Assembly: GCA_017616955.1 (NCBI GenBank)
Contig: JAFZXD010000003.1
Location: 1 to 6,596 of the forward strand
Source: Eubacterium sp.
GTDB lineage: Bacteria > Bacillota > Clostridia > Lachnospirales > Lachnospiraceae
Direction of reading: 5' to 3'
DNA: 6,596 bases
Shown here: positions 1 to 6,596 of the stretch, in pieces
Position numbering within the stretch: position 1 is the stretch's first letter
How the letters are laid out: each line of letters starts with the position of its first letter
The notes under the pieces: model-generated
Seen by the model: the letters and a program-made list of their open reading frames with translations, nothing else
Database searches by the model: none
What the model was told of the DNA's origin: nothing
Translations under genes and position numbers: made by a program

Positions 1-686
1 CCCGCAGAATCACCTGTAAGCATAATGCCGATATGACCTACTATCGTCATCACTAATCCACCAAATAAAAACTGATATCCACTCAGCATAACAGTATTAT
101 GTTCATCAGAATACTTTTTCATAAGACATGATGAAACTCCATAACATAACGCCGACAACATAACAAGTATGTCTCCTATAGGTCTGTTTGCAAAACCTTT
201 CGGAGTTATATTAACCATAAAAACTCCGGAAAATCCAAAGACACATCCGAGAATTTTTCTGAAAGTCAGAGGCTCCATATGCATGAAAACGCTTGCAATT
301 ATTATCGCAAAAAATGTAGTCAACGAATTGATCACAGATGCGTTAACGCCTTTTGTATGTGCCAATCCCACATATAAAAAGGTATACTGACCTATAGTCT
401 GGAAAAGACTTAAAATAATTATTTTGCCCCATGCATTCTTCTTCGGAATAAGGACCTGCCAGCCCACCTTATTGCCTGCCAGCCTACCTATAATTCCTCC
501 CAGGACAATAGCCAGAATACCCGCCAGAAAGAATCTGATACCGGCAAACCTTATAATCCTCCACACCTGATATCGTTTAATGTTCCAAAGACTATATCCG
601 ATCTTTATCGCAGGGAATGCACTTCCCCACAAAAAGCAGCAGATAAACGCACCTAAAAAAACTACCAATTTCTTCTTAACACTCAT
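1..686 (-). CDS. EamA/DMT-family membrane transporter, N-terminal part
   Basis: The first 228 residues of a drug/metabolite transporter superfamily protein; the rest lies beyond the window edge. Family members are usually about 290-320 aa with ten membrane helices in two EamA repeats. Seven hydrophobic segments are visible at about 7-27, 46-68, 86-106, 114-135, 142-159, 170-188 and 201-223. The first repeat is complete, with the typical opening FLWGSAFPAIK (18-28), the segment RFFLAGILAI (51-60), and the long helix pair containing NASVINSLTTFFAII (115-129). The second repeat begins near residue 170 and is cut. The ATG overlaps the end of hypF by 11 bases (ATGAGTGTTAA), which points to translational coupling; a weak GGTGGGG lies about 10 bases upstream. 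The family has many substrates, including amino acids, nucleosides and metabolites, so none can be assigned. Its role in the nitrogenase-like operon is unknown and it may be a passenger. Confidence 0.9.
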   Translation of the reverse strand, partial: MSVKKKLVVFLGAFICCFLWGSAFPAIKIGYSLWNIKRYQVWRIIRFAGIRFFLAGILAIVLGGIIGRLAGNKVGWQVLIPKKNAWGKIIILSLFQTIGQYTFLYVGLAHTKGVNASVINSLTTFFAIIIASVFMHMEPLTFRKILGCVFGFSGVFMVNITPKGFANRPIGDILVMLSALCYGVSSCLMKKYSDEHNTVMLSGYQFLFGGLVMTIVGHIGIMLTGDSA

Positions 687-3015
687 TACTTTTCATCCCC
701 ACCAGAGCCTGTCCAACACATATCCCTCCATCATTCGGTGGAATAAGACTGTGCCGAATAACTTTAAGTCCATGCTCATTCAGCATATCTTCAGTAAGTC
801 CCAGAAGAAGCTTATTCTGGAAAACTCCTCCACTCAAAGCTACGGTTTTTAAACCGGTTTCTGAACTCAGTTTTTTACAGGTCTCCATAATTACCTCAGC
901 AAGCGCATAGTGGAAATAAAACGCAAGTTCTGCCCTATCTCCACCATCCAGATATTTGCTTGCAATATCATTTACTACTTTATTTGTATCATAATCTAAT
1001 GCTTTTACGCTATAGTTATTTTTAATTTTTTTCGCTGTTTCTCTTTTTAAATATTTTTCAGCTTCAAACATAATTGCAGTAGAAGCTTCTCCCTCGAAAG
1101 TAGAGCTTCTTCTTATTCCGAGTACAGCACTGACTGCATCGAAAAGTCGCCCCGCACTTGTTGAAAGAATACTGTTAACTCCCGTCTTCGCCATATTTTT
1201 CAGAAGACTGTATTCCATAGGTGAACATATTCCCAGAGAGTTACATATTTCCACCGCTTTTTCTTCACTTGATTCAGTTTCATTTGCTTTTACATTTTCT
1301 GCAAAATTACCAAGAATAGAAGCTGCGATTCTCCATCCCTCTTTTGATGACAGATCACCACCGGATTGGATAAATGGTTTTATATGTCCCAGTCTCTCAA
1401 ATCCATCAACACTGCACCTCAGGTATTCTCCTCCCCAGATCGTTCCATCCGTTCCATATCCTGTTCCGTCAAATGACACTCCCAGAACCTCATCCAGGTA
1501 ATTGTTTTCCGCCATACACGACAGGATATGTGCATAATGATGTTGAACCTTTATGACCGGAATCCCCAGCGATTCCGCAACAGCGGTTGTGTTGTATTTT
1601 GGATGAAGATCACATACAACTGCTGTAGGCTTAGCCTCAAGAAGTGTTTCCATTCTGACTATAGATTCTTTCAACGCAGAAACAGTTCTTATATCTTCCA
1701 TATCCCCAACATATGCAGATGGGTATATCAGAGAATCCTTTGCTATGGCAAATGTATTCTTAAGCTCACCGCCGACTGCAAGAACACATCCCTTAAGCGG
1801 TTTATCTATTCCGTCTCCCAGCATCACCGGAAGCGGAGCAAATCCCCTCGAACGTCGTATCATGTACGGCTTTCCTCTATAGAAATCCATAACCGAATCA
1901 TCAGCTCTTGTTCGGATCATTCTGTCATTTGACAAAATATAATCAGTGAATCCAGATATCTCGCTTATTGCATCCTCATCCGTTCTGCATATCGGAGCAC
2001 CGGAGGCATTTGCACTTGTCATAACAAGACAGTCCGAAACTTCATATTCATCCGTATATTCGAAAAGAAGCATATGAAGCGGTGTATACGGAAGCATAAC
2101 ACCGACATTCGGGTTATCCGGAGCTACCGAATCGGCAAGCGAACCGACTTCATTTTTTGTCAGCAGGACAATAGGTTTCTGATAGCCTTCAAGGATTTCT
2201 TTCATCTCATCCTCGACACTGCATTCTCTAAGAACCGTGTCCATGTTCTTCATCATCACTGCAAATGGCTTCATAGGTCTATGCTTTAAAAGTCTGAGTC
2301 TGGCGACTGCCTCTTCATTCTTCGCATCACATGCCAAATGAAATCCGCCGATTCCTTTAACAGCAACTATCTTACCTTCCGAAAGAGCACGTCTTGCAGC
2401 TGTTATAGCCTCTTCTCCTTCAGATACCCTCTTACACTCTTCTCCTATTTGAAGAAGATAAACCTTCGGGCCACAATCCGGACAGCATACCGGCTGTGCG
2501 TCGTAACGCCTTGTTTCAGGATGAGTGTATTCATACTCACATTCGGGACACATCTTAAAATCCTTCATACTGGTTCTTTCCCTGTCATATGGCATGGAAT
2601 CCAGTATGGTAAGTCGAGGCCCACAGTTCGTACAGTTTATAAAAGGATGCATGTATCTTCTGTTCTTTGGATCATACAGTTCCTTCTTACATTTGTCACA
2701 GATTGCTATATCCGGAGAAACAAATATATCACCTGTATCCTTCTCGCTTTCTATTATCTCAAAGGATTCATATTCCGGTTCATCACATTCATGACTAATT
2801 ATATTCAGAATATTGGATCTTTCCGGAGGTGAATTTTTTAACGCCTCGAAGAGTCTATCTATATGTTCCGGTTCTCCCTGTGCAAATATCTCAACATAGG
2901 AACCCTTGTTTGCAACCGTTCCGTTTATTCTGTTTTCTTTACAGGTTCGGCTCACAAATGGTCTGAAGCCGACACCCTGCACTATTCCATATACTCTTAT
3001 ATTGTATGTCAGCAA
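676..3015 (-). CDS. hypF: HypF carbamoyltransferase
   Basis: A complete 779-aa HypF, slightly longer than the usual 750-770 aa. HypF turns carbamoyl phosphate and ATP into carbamoyl adenylate and transfers the carbamoyl group to the C-terminal cysteine of HypE. HypE then makes the thiocyanate that supplies the CN ligands of [NiFe]-hydrogenase iron. All domains are visible. The acylphosphatase domain is at 1-90 (VQGVGFRPFV with R18; N36). The zinc region holds CDKC (106-109), CTNC (128-131), CPEC (156-159) and CPDC (178-181). A YrdC-like domain spans about 200-390 (KGIGGFHLACDA, KHRPMKPFAVM, SANASGAP). A Kae1-like domain spans about 410-770 (HHYAH at 492-496, SFDGTGYGTDG, ALSGGVFQN, NDGGICVGQA). 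No key residue is obviously lost. The start codon is TTG with AAAGGA 9 bases upstream; no ATG lies near, and the acylphosphatase domain begins there. The gene follows the 369-aa gene by 19 bases and overlaps the transporter gene by 11. The full domain set excludes antibiotic O-carbamoyltransferases, which lack the acylphosphatase domain and zinc fingers. Confidence 0.97.
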   Translation of the reverse strand: MLTYNIRVYGIVQGVGFRPFVSRTCKENRINGTVANKGSYVEIFAQGEPEHIDRLFEALKNSPPERSNILNIISHECDEPEYESFEIIESEKDTGDIFVSPDIAICDKCKKELYDPKNRRYMHPFINCTNCGPRLTILDSMPYDRERTSMKDFKMCPECEYEYTHPETRRYDAQPVCCPDCGPKVYLLQIGEECKRVSEGEEAITAARRALSEGKIVAVKGIGGFHLACDAKNEEAVARLRLLKHRPMKPFAVMMKNMDTVLRECSVEDEMKEILEGYQKPIVLLTKNEVGSLADSVAPDNPNVGVMLPYTPLHMLLFEYTDEYEVSDCLVMTSANASGAPICRTDEDAISEISGFTDYILSNDRMIRTRADDSVMDFYRGKPYMIRRSRGFAPLPVMLGDGIDKPLKGCVLAVGGELKNTFAIAKDSLIYPSAYVGDMEDIRTVSALKESIVRMETLLEAKPTAVVCDLHPKYNTTAVAESLGIPVIKVQHHYAHILSCMAENNYLDEVLGVSFDGTGYGTDGTIWGGEYLRCSVDGFERLGHIKPFIQSGGDLSSKEGWRIAASILGNFAENVKANETESSEEKAVEICNSLGICSPMEYSLLKNMAKTGVNSILSTSAGRLFDAVSAVLGIRRSSTFEGEASTAIMFEAEKYLKRETAKKIKNNYSVKALDYDTNKVVNDIASKYLDGGDRAELAFYFHYALAEVIMETCKKLSSETGLKTVALSGGVFQNKLLLGLTEDMLNEHGLKVIRHSLIPPNDGGICVGQALVGMKSNEC

Positions 3016-3024
3016 CAGAACTAT

Positions 3025-3030
3025 TCCTTT
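3025..3030 (-). promoter_or_regulatory. Ribosome binding site supporting the TTG start of hypF
   Basis: AAAGGA on the minus strand, 9 bases before the TTG at 3015 and inside the 19-base gap after the preceding stop. It supports TTG as the true start: no ATG lies nearby in frame, and a later start would remove the acylphosphatase domain. Confidence 0.75.
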
Positions 3031-3034
3031 CTAC

Positions 3035-4144
3035 TTAGTTATACAGAGTCTTTCCTTCGTCCATCGGAACACCCGATATGGCGAAATGCGTAAACGCTAT
3101 ATATTCCCCATCATATTTAGCAGCATCAAGAAGTCTCTTGATATCTGTATCTGCTATGATCAGATCATACTTTCCGGACTGAGCGATATCCCACAGATCG
3201 TCTTCCCCTGCAAGTCTCATATCACCGTCTTCGGCATAATCTTCGTCAAACATAAAGAAAGTTACATTATCTATCGTCATCTCCGAATCTTTATGGAGAT
3301 GCCTGATTCTGTTACGTAGTTCATTTGCAGCAAACTGAGAATGAACTATAAGAATTTTTTCAATCTTTTCACCGTTTTCTCCGATTGATGTCACTTCTTT
3401 CATGACATTTTCGGAAATAAACGGATAACCAACCTCATATGGTACCGAAAAGGTTTCTTCCAGATATTTTGCCGCTTTTATTCCTGCCGCACTTACGACC
3501 AGATTCTTTTTTACTTTTCCGGCATTCTTTATCGCTTCGAGCCCGCTTCCTATACCATAGATAACCGAATCATCTATACCATATGATCTGCAGAATTCAG
3601 TCAGTACATCGGCTGAAGAATAACCAGTCTCAAGAGGAGTAGCTCCTATGATTCCTGTCATATTTTTCTGATCTGAATCATCAATTGAATCTCCATCTTT
3701 TCCGGAAAACTCCTTGAACAGCTCAAACCATGCCTGACTTTCACCCTCGTCATAGTACTTTGTTCCTATAGCATTTATCGATATACATGGAACTCCTGTC
3801 TTCTTCTCGGCCATTCTTTTCAGCGCTTTCATGTCCGTTCCTATTACTGCAGGAACCGGAGTCGCTATAAGTGCCGTAAAGTTGCCTTTTAGTGATTCCT
3901 GCGCCTTCGAAAGCTTTTCTATAAGTTTGTCATCTCGCCCCATGATTGCATCCATATCGCGAAGTCCGGCGCTGAAAACCGCGCTCTTCTTAGTGAACCA
4001 TCTCGGCTCATCGAATCCGCAGATATTACCGGTACATCCACCGGCATCACATATTACGATAAGCCCTCCAAGTTCATACAGAACTCCGCATACTCCGGAC
4101 TGATCCGGTGCAAAAGGCGAGAGGTATTTTAACATTTTCTTCAT
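3035..4144 (-). CDS. Nitrogenase component 1-type oxidoreductase subunit, 369 aa
   Basis: A second complete component 1-type subunit, divergent and short, and the likely partner of the 426-aa protein encoded 37 bases upstream. The N-terminus is trimmed so that the cluster region begins almost at once: C19 at the first P-cluster position, then C32, C37 in DAGGCTGN (second position) and C42. The third position is ATPVPAVIGTDM (residues 94-105), where P96 stands in place of the cysteine. The segment KKNLVVSAAGIKAA (212-225) matches the FeMo-cofactor cysteine region but has no cysteine. An acidic linker lies at about 148-160, and the last Rossmann domain runs from about 262 to the end. The C-terminus lacks the long tail of NifD/NifK and resembles the truncated gene at 6241-6596. 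The start ATG has GGAG 7 bases upstream; a second ATG at codon 4 is less well spaced. Cysteine content fits an Fe-S cluster shared with, or held apart from, the 426-aa subunit. The reaction is unknown. Confidence 0.82.
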   Translation of the reverse strand: MKKMLKYLSPFAPDQSGVCGVLYELGGLIVICDAGGCTGNICGFDEPRWFTKKSAVFSAGLRDMDAIMGRDDKLIEKLSKAQESLKGNFTALIATPVPAVIGTDMKALKRMAEKKTGVPCISINAIGTKYYDEGESQAWFELFKEFSGKDGDSIDDSDQKNMTGIIGATPLETGYSSADVLTEFCRSYGIDDSVIYGIGSGLEAIKNAGKVKKNLVVSAAGIKAAKYLEETFSVPYEVGYPFISENVMKEVTSIGENGEKIEKILIVHSQFAANELRNRIRHLHKDSEMTIDNVTFFMFDEDYAEDGDMRLAGEDDLWDIAQSGKYDLIIADTDIKRLLDAAKYDGEYIAFTHFAISGVPMDEGKTLYN

Positions 4145-4151
4145 TATCCGT

Positions 4152-4155
4152 CTCC
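4152..4155 (-). promoter_or_regulatory. Ribosome binding site of the 369-aa component 1-type gene
   Basis: GGAG on the minus strand, 7 bases before the ATG at 4144, within the 37-base gap after the 426-aa gene. It decides between the ATG at codon 1 and the nearby ATG at codon 4 in favour of the first. Confidence 0.65.
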
Positions 4156-4181
4156 AATAAGAATCTTCGCAAAACTGTAGA

Positions 4182-5462
4182 TCAGCTTAAAGCCTTATCC
4201 AATCTTTCGAAGAGTTTATTTACTCCATCATATCCGAATGGTTCTTCATCATCACACCACTCTATGCCCGGCGTATCCGGATGATAGTAGTCGCAGTCAG
4301 CACCGATATAAATATCAACTTTCTCTTCTTCATAAGAAAGCATAGTCGGTGACATATTGGAGTAAACTTTAGTATCGGGGCTTAACTCAGCAAGCCTCTT
4401 CATAAACTTGAAATTCAGTTCTCCGAGTGTGGCAAATATCTCTTTTACCTTAAAGCCTTCTTCCACAAGCATAAGTGCCATCTCAACGGGATCACCTTTC
4501 TGAATCTCACCAACCGCAAAGGTGACATTTCCATACTTATTCTTGAAGTCGTCTATATGTTTTCTGGTTGCTTCAAAGTACTGTGCGTCATCGAAGCTAA
4601 CTCCCAGAGCCTGTCCCAGAAGTCTGTACTGATTTCTTATCTTGTCCGGTCTGTAAAGTCTCAGCATTTCTATAAACGGAATACCCAGTCTCTCCTGCAT
4701 ATCCTGTGCAGCCGCACGTGCTTCTATATTCAGAACAAGATTAAAATTCGCTTTGGAAAGTTCTTTATACTCTTCAAAATTCTTACATCTTGACAGTTCT
4801 CTTATATTCTTTATTCCAACGGATTTTAACAGCGGATAAAGTTCCGAACTGTCAAATATCGGAGTGAAGTATCCCATAATATTCATATCAACAGGATTAC
4901 GTTTTTCTCTTTTTTCCAGAAGTGAATAAACAGAAGTTCTGACCGCTCCCATCGGAGGAAGTCTCTTCTCTCTCGTCAGTGCATACATGTAGCATGCAAC
5001 AGCAGGTATTCCGGTTTTCTCGGTAACCTTTCTGCACACTCGTTCCATATCTGTTCCAAGCAGTGCATCCACACATGTTATGCATATCATTACCGCCGAA
5101 GGAGTCGTCTCAAGAACCGACAGCATCTCCTCAACAGCCTGCGGGATTTTGGTCAAATGTCTTCCTGTAACTATATCTGTATCATCAAGAAGCTGGAAAA
5201 AGAATCTATCTCTATACTGAGGTTCTGCTCTAAAAAGCGATGTATTTCTTCCACAGCATCCCGGCGAAACAAGAAGCATCACAGAATCCGGCACGGCCAG
5301 TCCTGCACGTTTTACTCCAAATCCTTTTGCTCCCGGCGAGTTAAATGAAAGCGTAGCCGGAGAACTGTATATAAGATGCTCCGAGCTCTTCATTTCATCA
5401 GGAATATTGCTGACTCCCAGCTCTGCCAACTGTTTAGTTGTTTTAAAATATGCTTGACTCAT
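4182..5462 (-). CDS. Nitrogenase component 1-type oxidoreductase subunit, 426 aa
   Basis: A complete member of the nitrogenase component 1 superfamily (NifD/K/E/N, BchN/B, CfbD and relatives), expected to take electrons from the NifH-type protein. The second P-cluster position is seen as VSPGCCGRN with C69/C70, and the third as CITCVDALLGTDM with C127/C130. That segment matches the NifD pattern C-x5-G-D-D, with C130 in the ligand place. The first cysteine is missing: the segment around residues 38-46 (LSFNSPGAK) has none. The segment FNLVLNIEARA (240-250) aligns with the NifD stretch that carries the FeMo-cofactor cysteine, and N245 replaces it. The C-terminus PFGYDGVNKLFERL (408-421) is a family signature. 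The ATG is the only sensible start: Shine-Dalgarno-like AAGGA lies 14 bases upstream and AGGA only 2 bases upstream, both poorly spaced, and no in-frame GTG or TTG fits better. It is shorter than NifD (about 480-490 aa). The substrate is unknown. Confidence 0.87.
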   Translation of the reverse strand: MSQAYFKTTKQLAELGVSNIPDEMKSSEHLIYSSPATLSFNSPGAKGFGVKRAGLAVPDSVMLLVSPGCCGRNTSLFRAEPQYRDRFFFQLLDDTDIVTGRHLTKIPQAVEEMLSVLETTPSAVMICITCVDALLGTDMERVCRKVTEKTGIPAVACYMYALTREKRLPPMGAVRTSVYSLLEKREKRNPVDMNIMGYFTPIFDSSELYPLLKSVGIKNIRELSRCKNFEEYKELSKANFNLVLNIEARAAAQDMQERLGIPFIEMLRLYRPDKIRNQYRLLGQALGVSFDDAQYFEATRKHIDDFKNKYGNVTFAVGEIQKGDPVEMALMLVEEGFKVKEIFATLGELNFKFMKRLAELSPDTKVYSNMSPTMLSYEEEKVDIYIGADCDYYHPDTPGIEWCDDEEPFGYDGVNKLFERLDKALS

Positions 5463-5501
5463 AATCCTATATATGATCCTTAACTTTTACTATAATGTTT
5501 C

Positions 5502-6266
5502 TTAATTAGACTCTTCGTCTTCTTTTATAAGAAGCCTGGCAAGATCCAGGAACCTTTTACTTACTTCAAGTTCCGGATTTCCCTCAATAACTGTCTTTCC
5601 CATATCTTCGTAATGTATGATGTCATTTGTCCTAGGAATATCGGCAACGATAGGAAGCCCGGCTTTTTCGGCAAATGCACGAACCTTTTCTTCCTCACCT
5701 TCGACCGCACGACGATTCATAACTATTCCTCTTACTTTGGCATAGCTTCTGTCCTGGAAATTATTTACCGCCGAATTGATGTTGTTGGCCGCATAAAGTG
5801 CCATCTTCTCACCTGACGTTACTATAAGAACTTTCTCTGCATATCCCTCACGAATAGGAGCGGCAAATCCTCCGCAGACTACATCTCCCAAGACATCATA
5901 AAGAACTGCATCCGGTTTAAATGTTTTAAAGAGTTCAAGCTCTTCCAAAAGCGAGAACGTGGTAATGATACCTCGTCCGGCACATCCAAGTCCGGGAGTC
6001 GGACCTCCTGTTTCTATACAGAGCACACCACCGAATCCCTTCTTTGTGATCTGATCCAGAGAAGTTGGTTCTTCATCGAATTCTCTCATGTAATTCATTA
6101 CCGGTGTTACCGGATCTCCGGACAGAAGATTCGCTGTCGAATCTGCCTTCGGATCACAACCGATCTGAATTACTCTTTTACCAAGTGAAGCAAGGGCCGC
6201 TGACAGGTTTGAAGTCACTGTAGATTTTCCAATTCCGCCCTTACCGTATACTGCTATCTTTATCAT
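5502..6266 (-). CDS. nifH-like: NifH-type iron protein (nitrogenase-like reductase ATPase)
   Basis: A complete 254-aa protein of the NifH/BchL/CfbC family. These are homodimeric cytoplasmic ATPases with one bridging [4Fe-4S] cluster that pass electrons to a component 1 partner as ATP is hydrolysed. Visible motifs are the P-loop GKGGIGKST (residues 8-16), the switch I region CDPKADST (37-44), the first cluster ligand C95 in [12 protein letters not shown], and switch II with the second ligand C131 in [18 protein letters not shown]98 corresponds to the arginine that is ADP-ribosylated in some nitrogenase iron proteins. The protein is shorter than typical NifH (about 270-295 aa) and stops soon after the last helix. 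The ATG start has AGGAGT 8 bases upstream and the P-loop begins at residue 8, as is normal for the family. It sits between component 1-type genes. The family assignment is secure. True nitrogen fixation is unlikely because the partners do not look like NifDK, so the symbol marks homology only. Confidence 0.95.
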   Translation of the reverse strand: MIKIAVYGKGGIGKSTVTSNLSAALASLGKRVIQIGCDPKADSTANLLSGDPVTPVMNYMREFDEEPTSLDQITKKGFGGVLCIETGGPTPGLGCAGRGIITTFSLLEELELFKTFKPDAVLYDVLGDVVCGGFAAPIREGYAEKVLIVTSGEKMALYAANNINSAVNNFQDRSYAKVRGIVMNRRAVEGEEEKVRAFAEKAGLPIVADIPRTNDIIHYEDMGKTVIEGNPELEVSKRFLDLARLLIKEDEESN

Positions 6267-6596
6267 TTATGATTACTCCTATTGAACTATCCATATCTCC
6301 GATCAGATCTTTTGCTTCTTTATGGAAGCATCTTCCCGAAAATGCATCATGTGGCAGTCTTATAAACTGTTTACCTCTGCATATCGGTTCGAAAAGCGGA
6401 TCTCCGATTATTATGTCTGACTTTGAGAGTTCTCTCTCAAGCTCATCTTCATCATCACACGATATGTCGTTAGGACATAACTGCGACATATCACCTTCAC
6501 CTACCGTTTCAAGTACTCTCGTTCCTACACCGTATTCAAGTGAGAGAGCAGCTGCAAGTGAAGTCGACAGGATACTCTCTCCAACAACAGCAATTC
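6241..6596 (-). CDS. Nitrogenase component 1-type protein (NifD/NifK-like), C-terminal part only
   Basis: This is the 3' end of a gene whose start lies beyond the window edge; 117 residues are visible, ending in TAA. The visible part opens with a Rossmann-type strand and turn ([18 protein letters not shown]), continues through an acidic stretch, and reaches [15 protein letters not shown], the place where component 1 proteins carry their 'D-L/I-I-G' strand. It ends with [11 protein letters not shown]. This tail lines up by eye with the tail of the 369-aa protein downstream (KYDLIIADTDIKRLL and YIAFTHFAISG), so the two look like paralogs. An internal ATG at 6489 would give an 82-aa ORF. The open frame runs on upstream to the window edge with matching protein character, so that is not the real start. 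The gene overlaps the iron protein gene by 26 bases, which suggests translational coupling. The N-terminal cysteines cannot be judged. The assignment rests on paralogy and context, so confidence is moderate. Confidence 0.72.
   Translation of the reverse strand, partial: IAVVGESILSTSLAAALSLEYGVGTRVLETVGEGDMSQLCPNDISCDDEDELERELSKSDIIIGDPLFEPICRGKQFIRLPHDAFSGRCFHKEAKDLIGDMDSSIGVIINDKDSSIR
6275..6280 (-). promoter_or_regulatory. Ribosome binding site of the NifH-type gene
   Basis: AGGAGT on the minus strand, 8 bases before the ATG at 6266. It lies inside the end of the preceding component 1-type frame, so ribosomes finishing that gene are placed close to this start. It supports the 254-aa start. 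Confidence 0.75.

Noticed and set aside
2338..2832. Plus-strand open frame of 164 codons inside hypF
   Set aside because: It is antisense to the zinc-finger and YrdC part of a complete, well-conserved hypF, and its translation has no recognisable domain. The same applies to the frames at 1528-1932 and 2906-3319.
676..3015. Secondary-metabolite O-carbamoyltransferase (TobZ/NovN type) instead of HypF
   Set aside because: Those enzymes have the YrdC-like and Kae1-like parts only. This protein also has the acylphosphatase domain and four Cys-x2-Cys zinc motifs, which define HypF.
4897..5085. Minus-strand 62-codon frame overlapping the 426-aa gene
   Set aside because: It lies wholly inside the 426-aa gene in another frame on the same strand and has no recognisable motif.
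5463..5501. Possible terminator or promoter in the 39-base gap after the NifH-type gene
   Set aside because: The gap is AT-rich but holds no GC-rich stem with a T-run and no clear -35/-10 pair at correct spacing.
3035..6266. Protochlorophyllide reductase (BchLNB) or coenzyme F430 reductase (CfbCD)
   Set aside because: No photosynthesis or methanogenesis genes are present. DPOR and F430 enzymes do not come with three component 1 genes plus hypF, and the cysteine pattern does not match cleanly. CfbCD-like chemistry cannot be fully excluded without a phylogeny.
3035..6596. True nitrogen-fixation genes (nifHDK)
   Set aside because: The NifH-type protein fits, but the component 1 proteins are much shorter than NifD and NifK, lack the FeMo-cofactor cysteine, and have incomplete P-cluster cysteine sets. 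No nifB, nifE or nifN is visible.

Overview
The window is fully coding and every supportable gene lies on the minus strand, so it reads from position 6596 down to 1. There are six genes with gaps of 19 to 39 bases or short overlaps, which looks like the interior and 3' part of one operon. Its promoter lies outside the window. The moderately AT-rich sequence, purine-rich Shine-Dalgarno sites and protein style suggest an anaerobic Firmicute of class Clostridia, perhaps a Lachnospiraceae-type gut or rumen bacterium. That placement is an inference; no marker gene is present.

In transcription order, 6596-6241 holds the C-terminal part of a nitrogenase component 1-type protein. Next come a complete NifH-type iron protein (6266-5502) and two complete, divergent component 1-type proteins of 426 aa (5462-4182) and 369 aa (4144-3035). 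The operon continues with a complete HypF carbamoyltransferase (3015-676, TTG start) and the first 228 residues of an EamA/DMT-family membrane transporter (686-1).

The first four genes are a nitrogenase-like two-component reductase. The NifH-type ATPase keeps its P-loop and both [4Fe-4S] cysteines, so it should pass low-potential electrons to a NifD/NifK-like partner. The two complete partners are not nitrogenase subunits. By eye they lack the FeMo-cofactor cysteine, and each has lost a different one of the three classical P-cluster cysteines. The truncated upstream protein resembles the 369-aa protein at its C-terminus, so one iron protein may serve two component 1 pairs. The substrate is unknown.

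The most notable point is the placement of hypF, normally a [NiFe]-hydrogenase maturation gene that starts synthesis of the Fe-cyanide ligand, 19 bases after the last nitrogenase-like gene. No other hyp gene and no hydrogenase gene lies in the window. This may be operon sharing by chance, or it may link a carbamoyl/cyanide chemistry step to an uncharacterised nitrogenase-like enzyme. No RNA genes, mobile elements, CRISPR arrays, terminators or substantial repeats were seen, and no gene-free stretch exceeds 39 bases.
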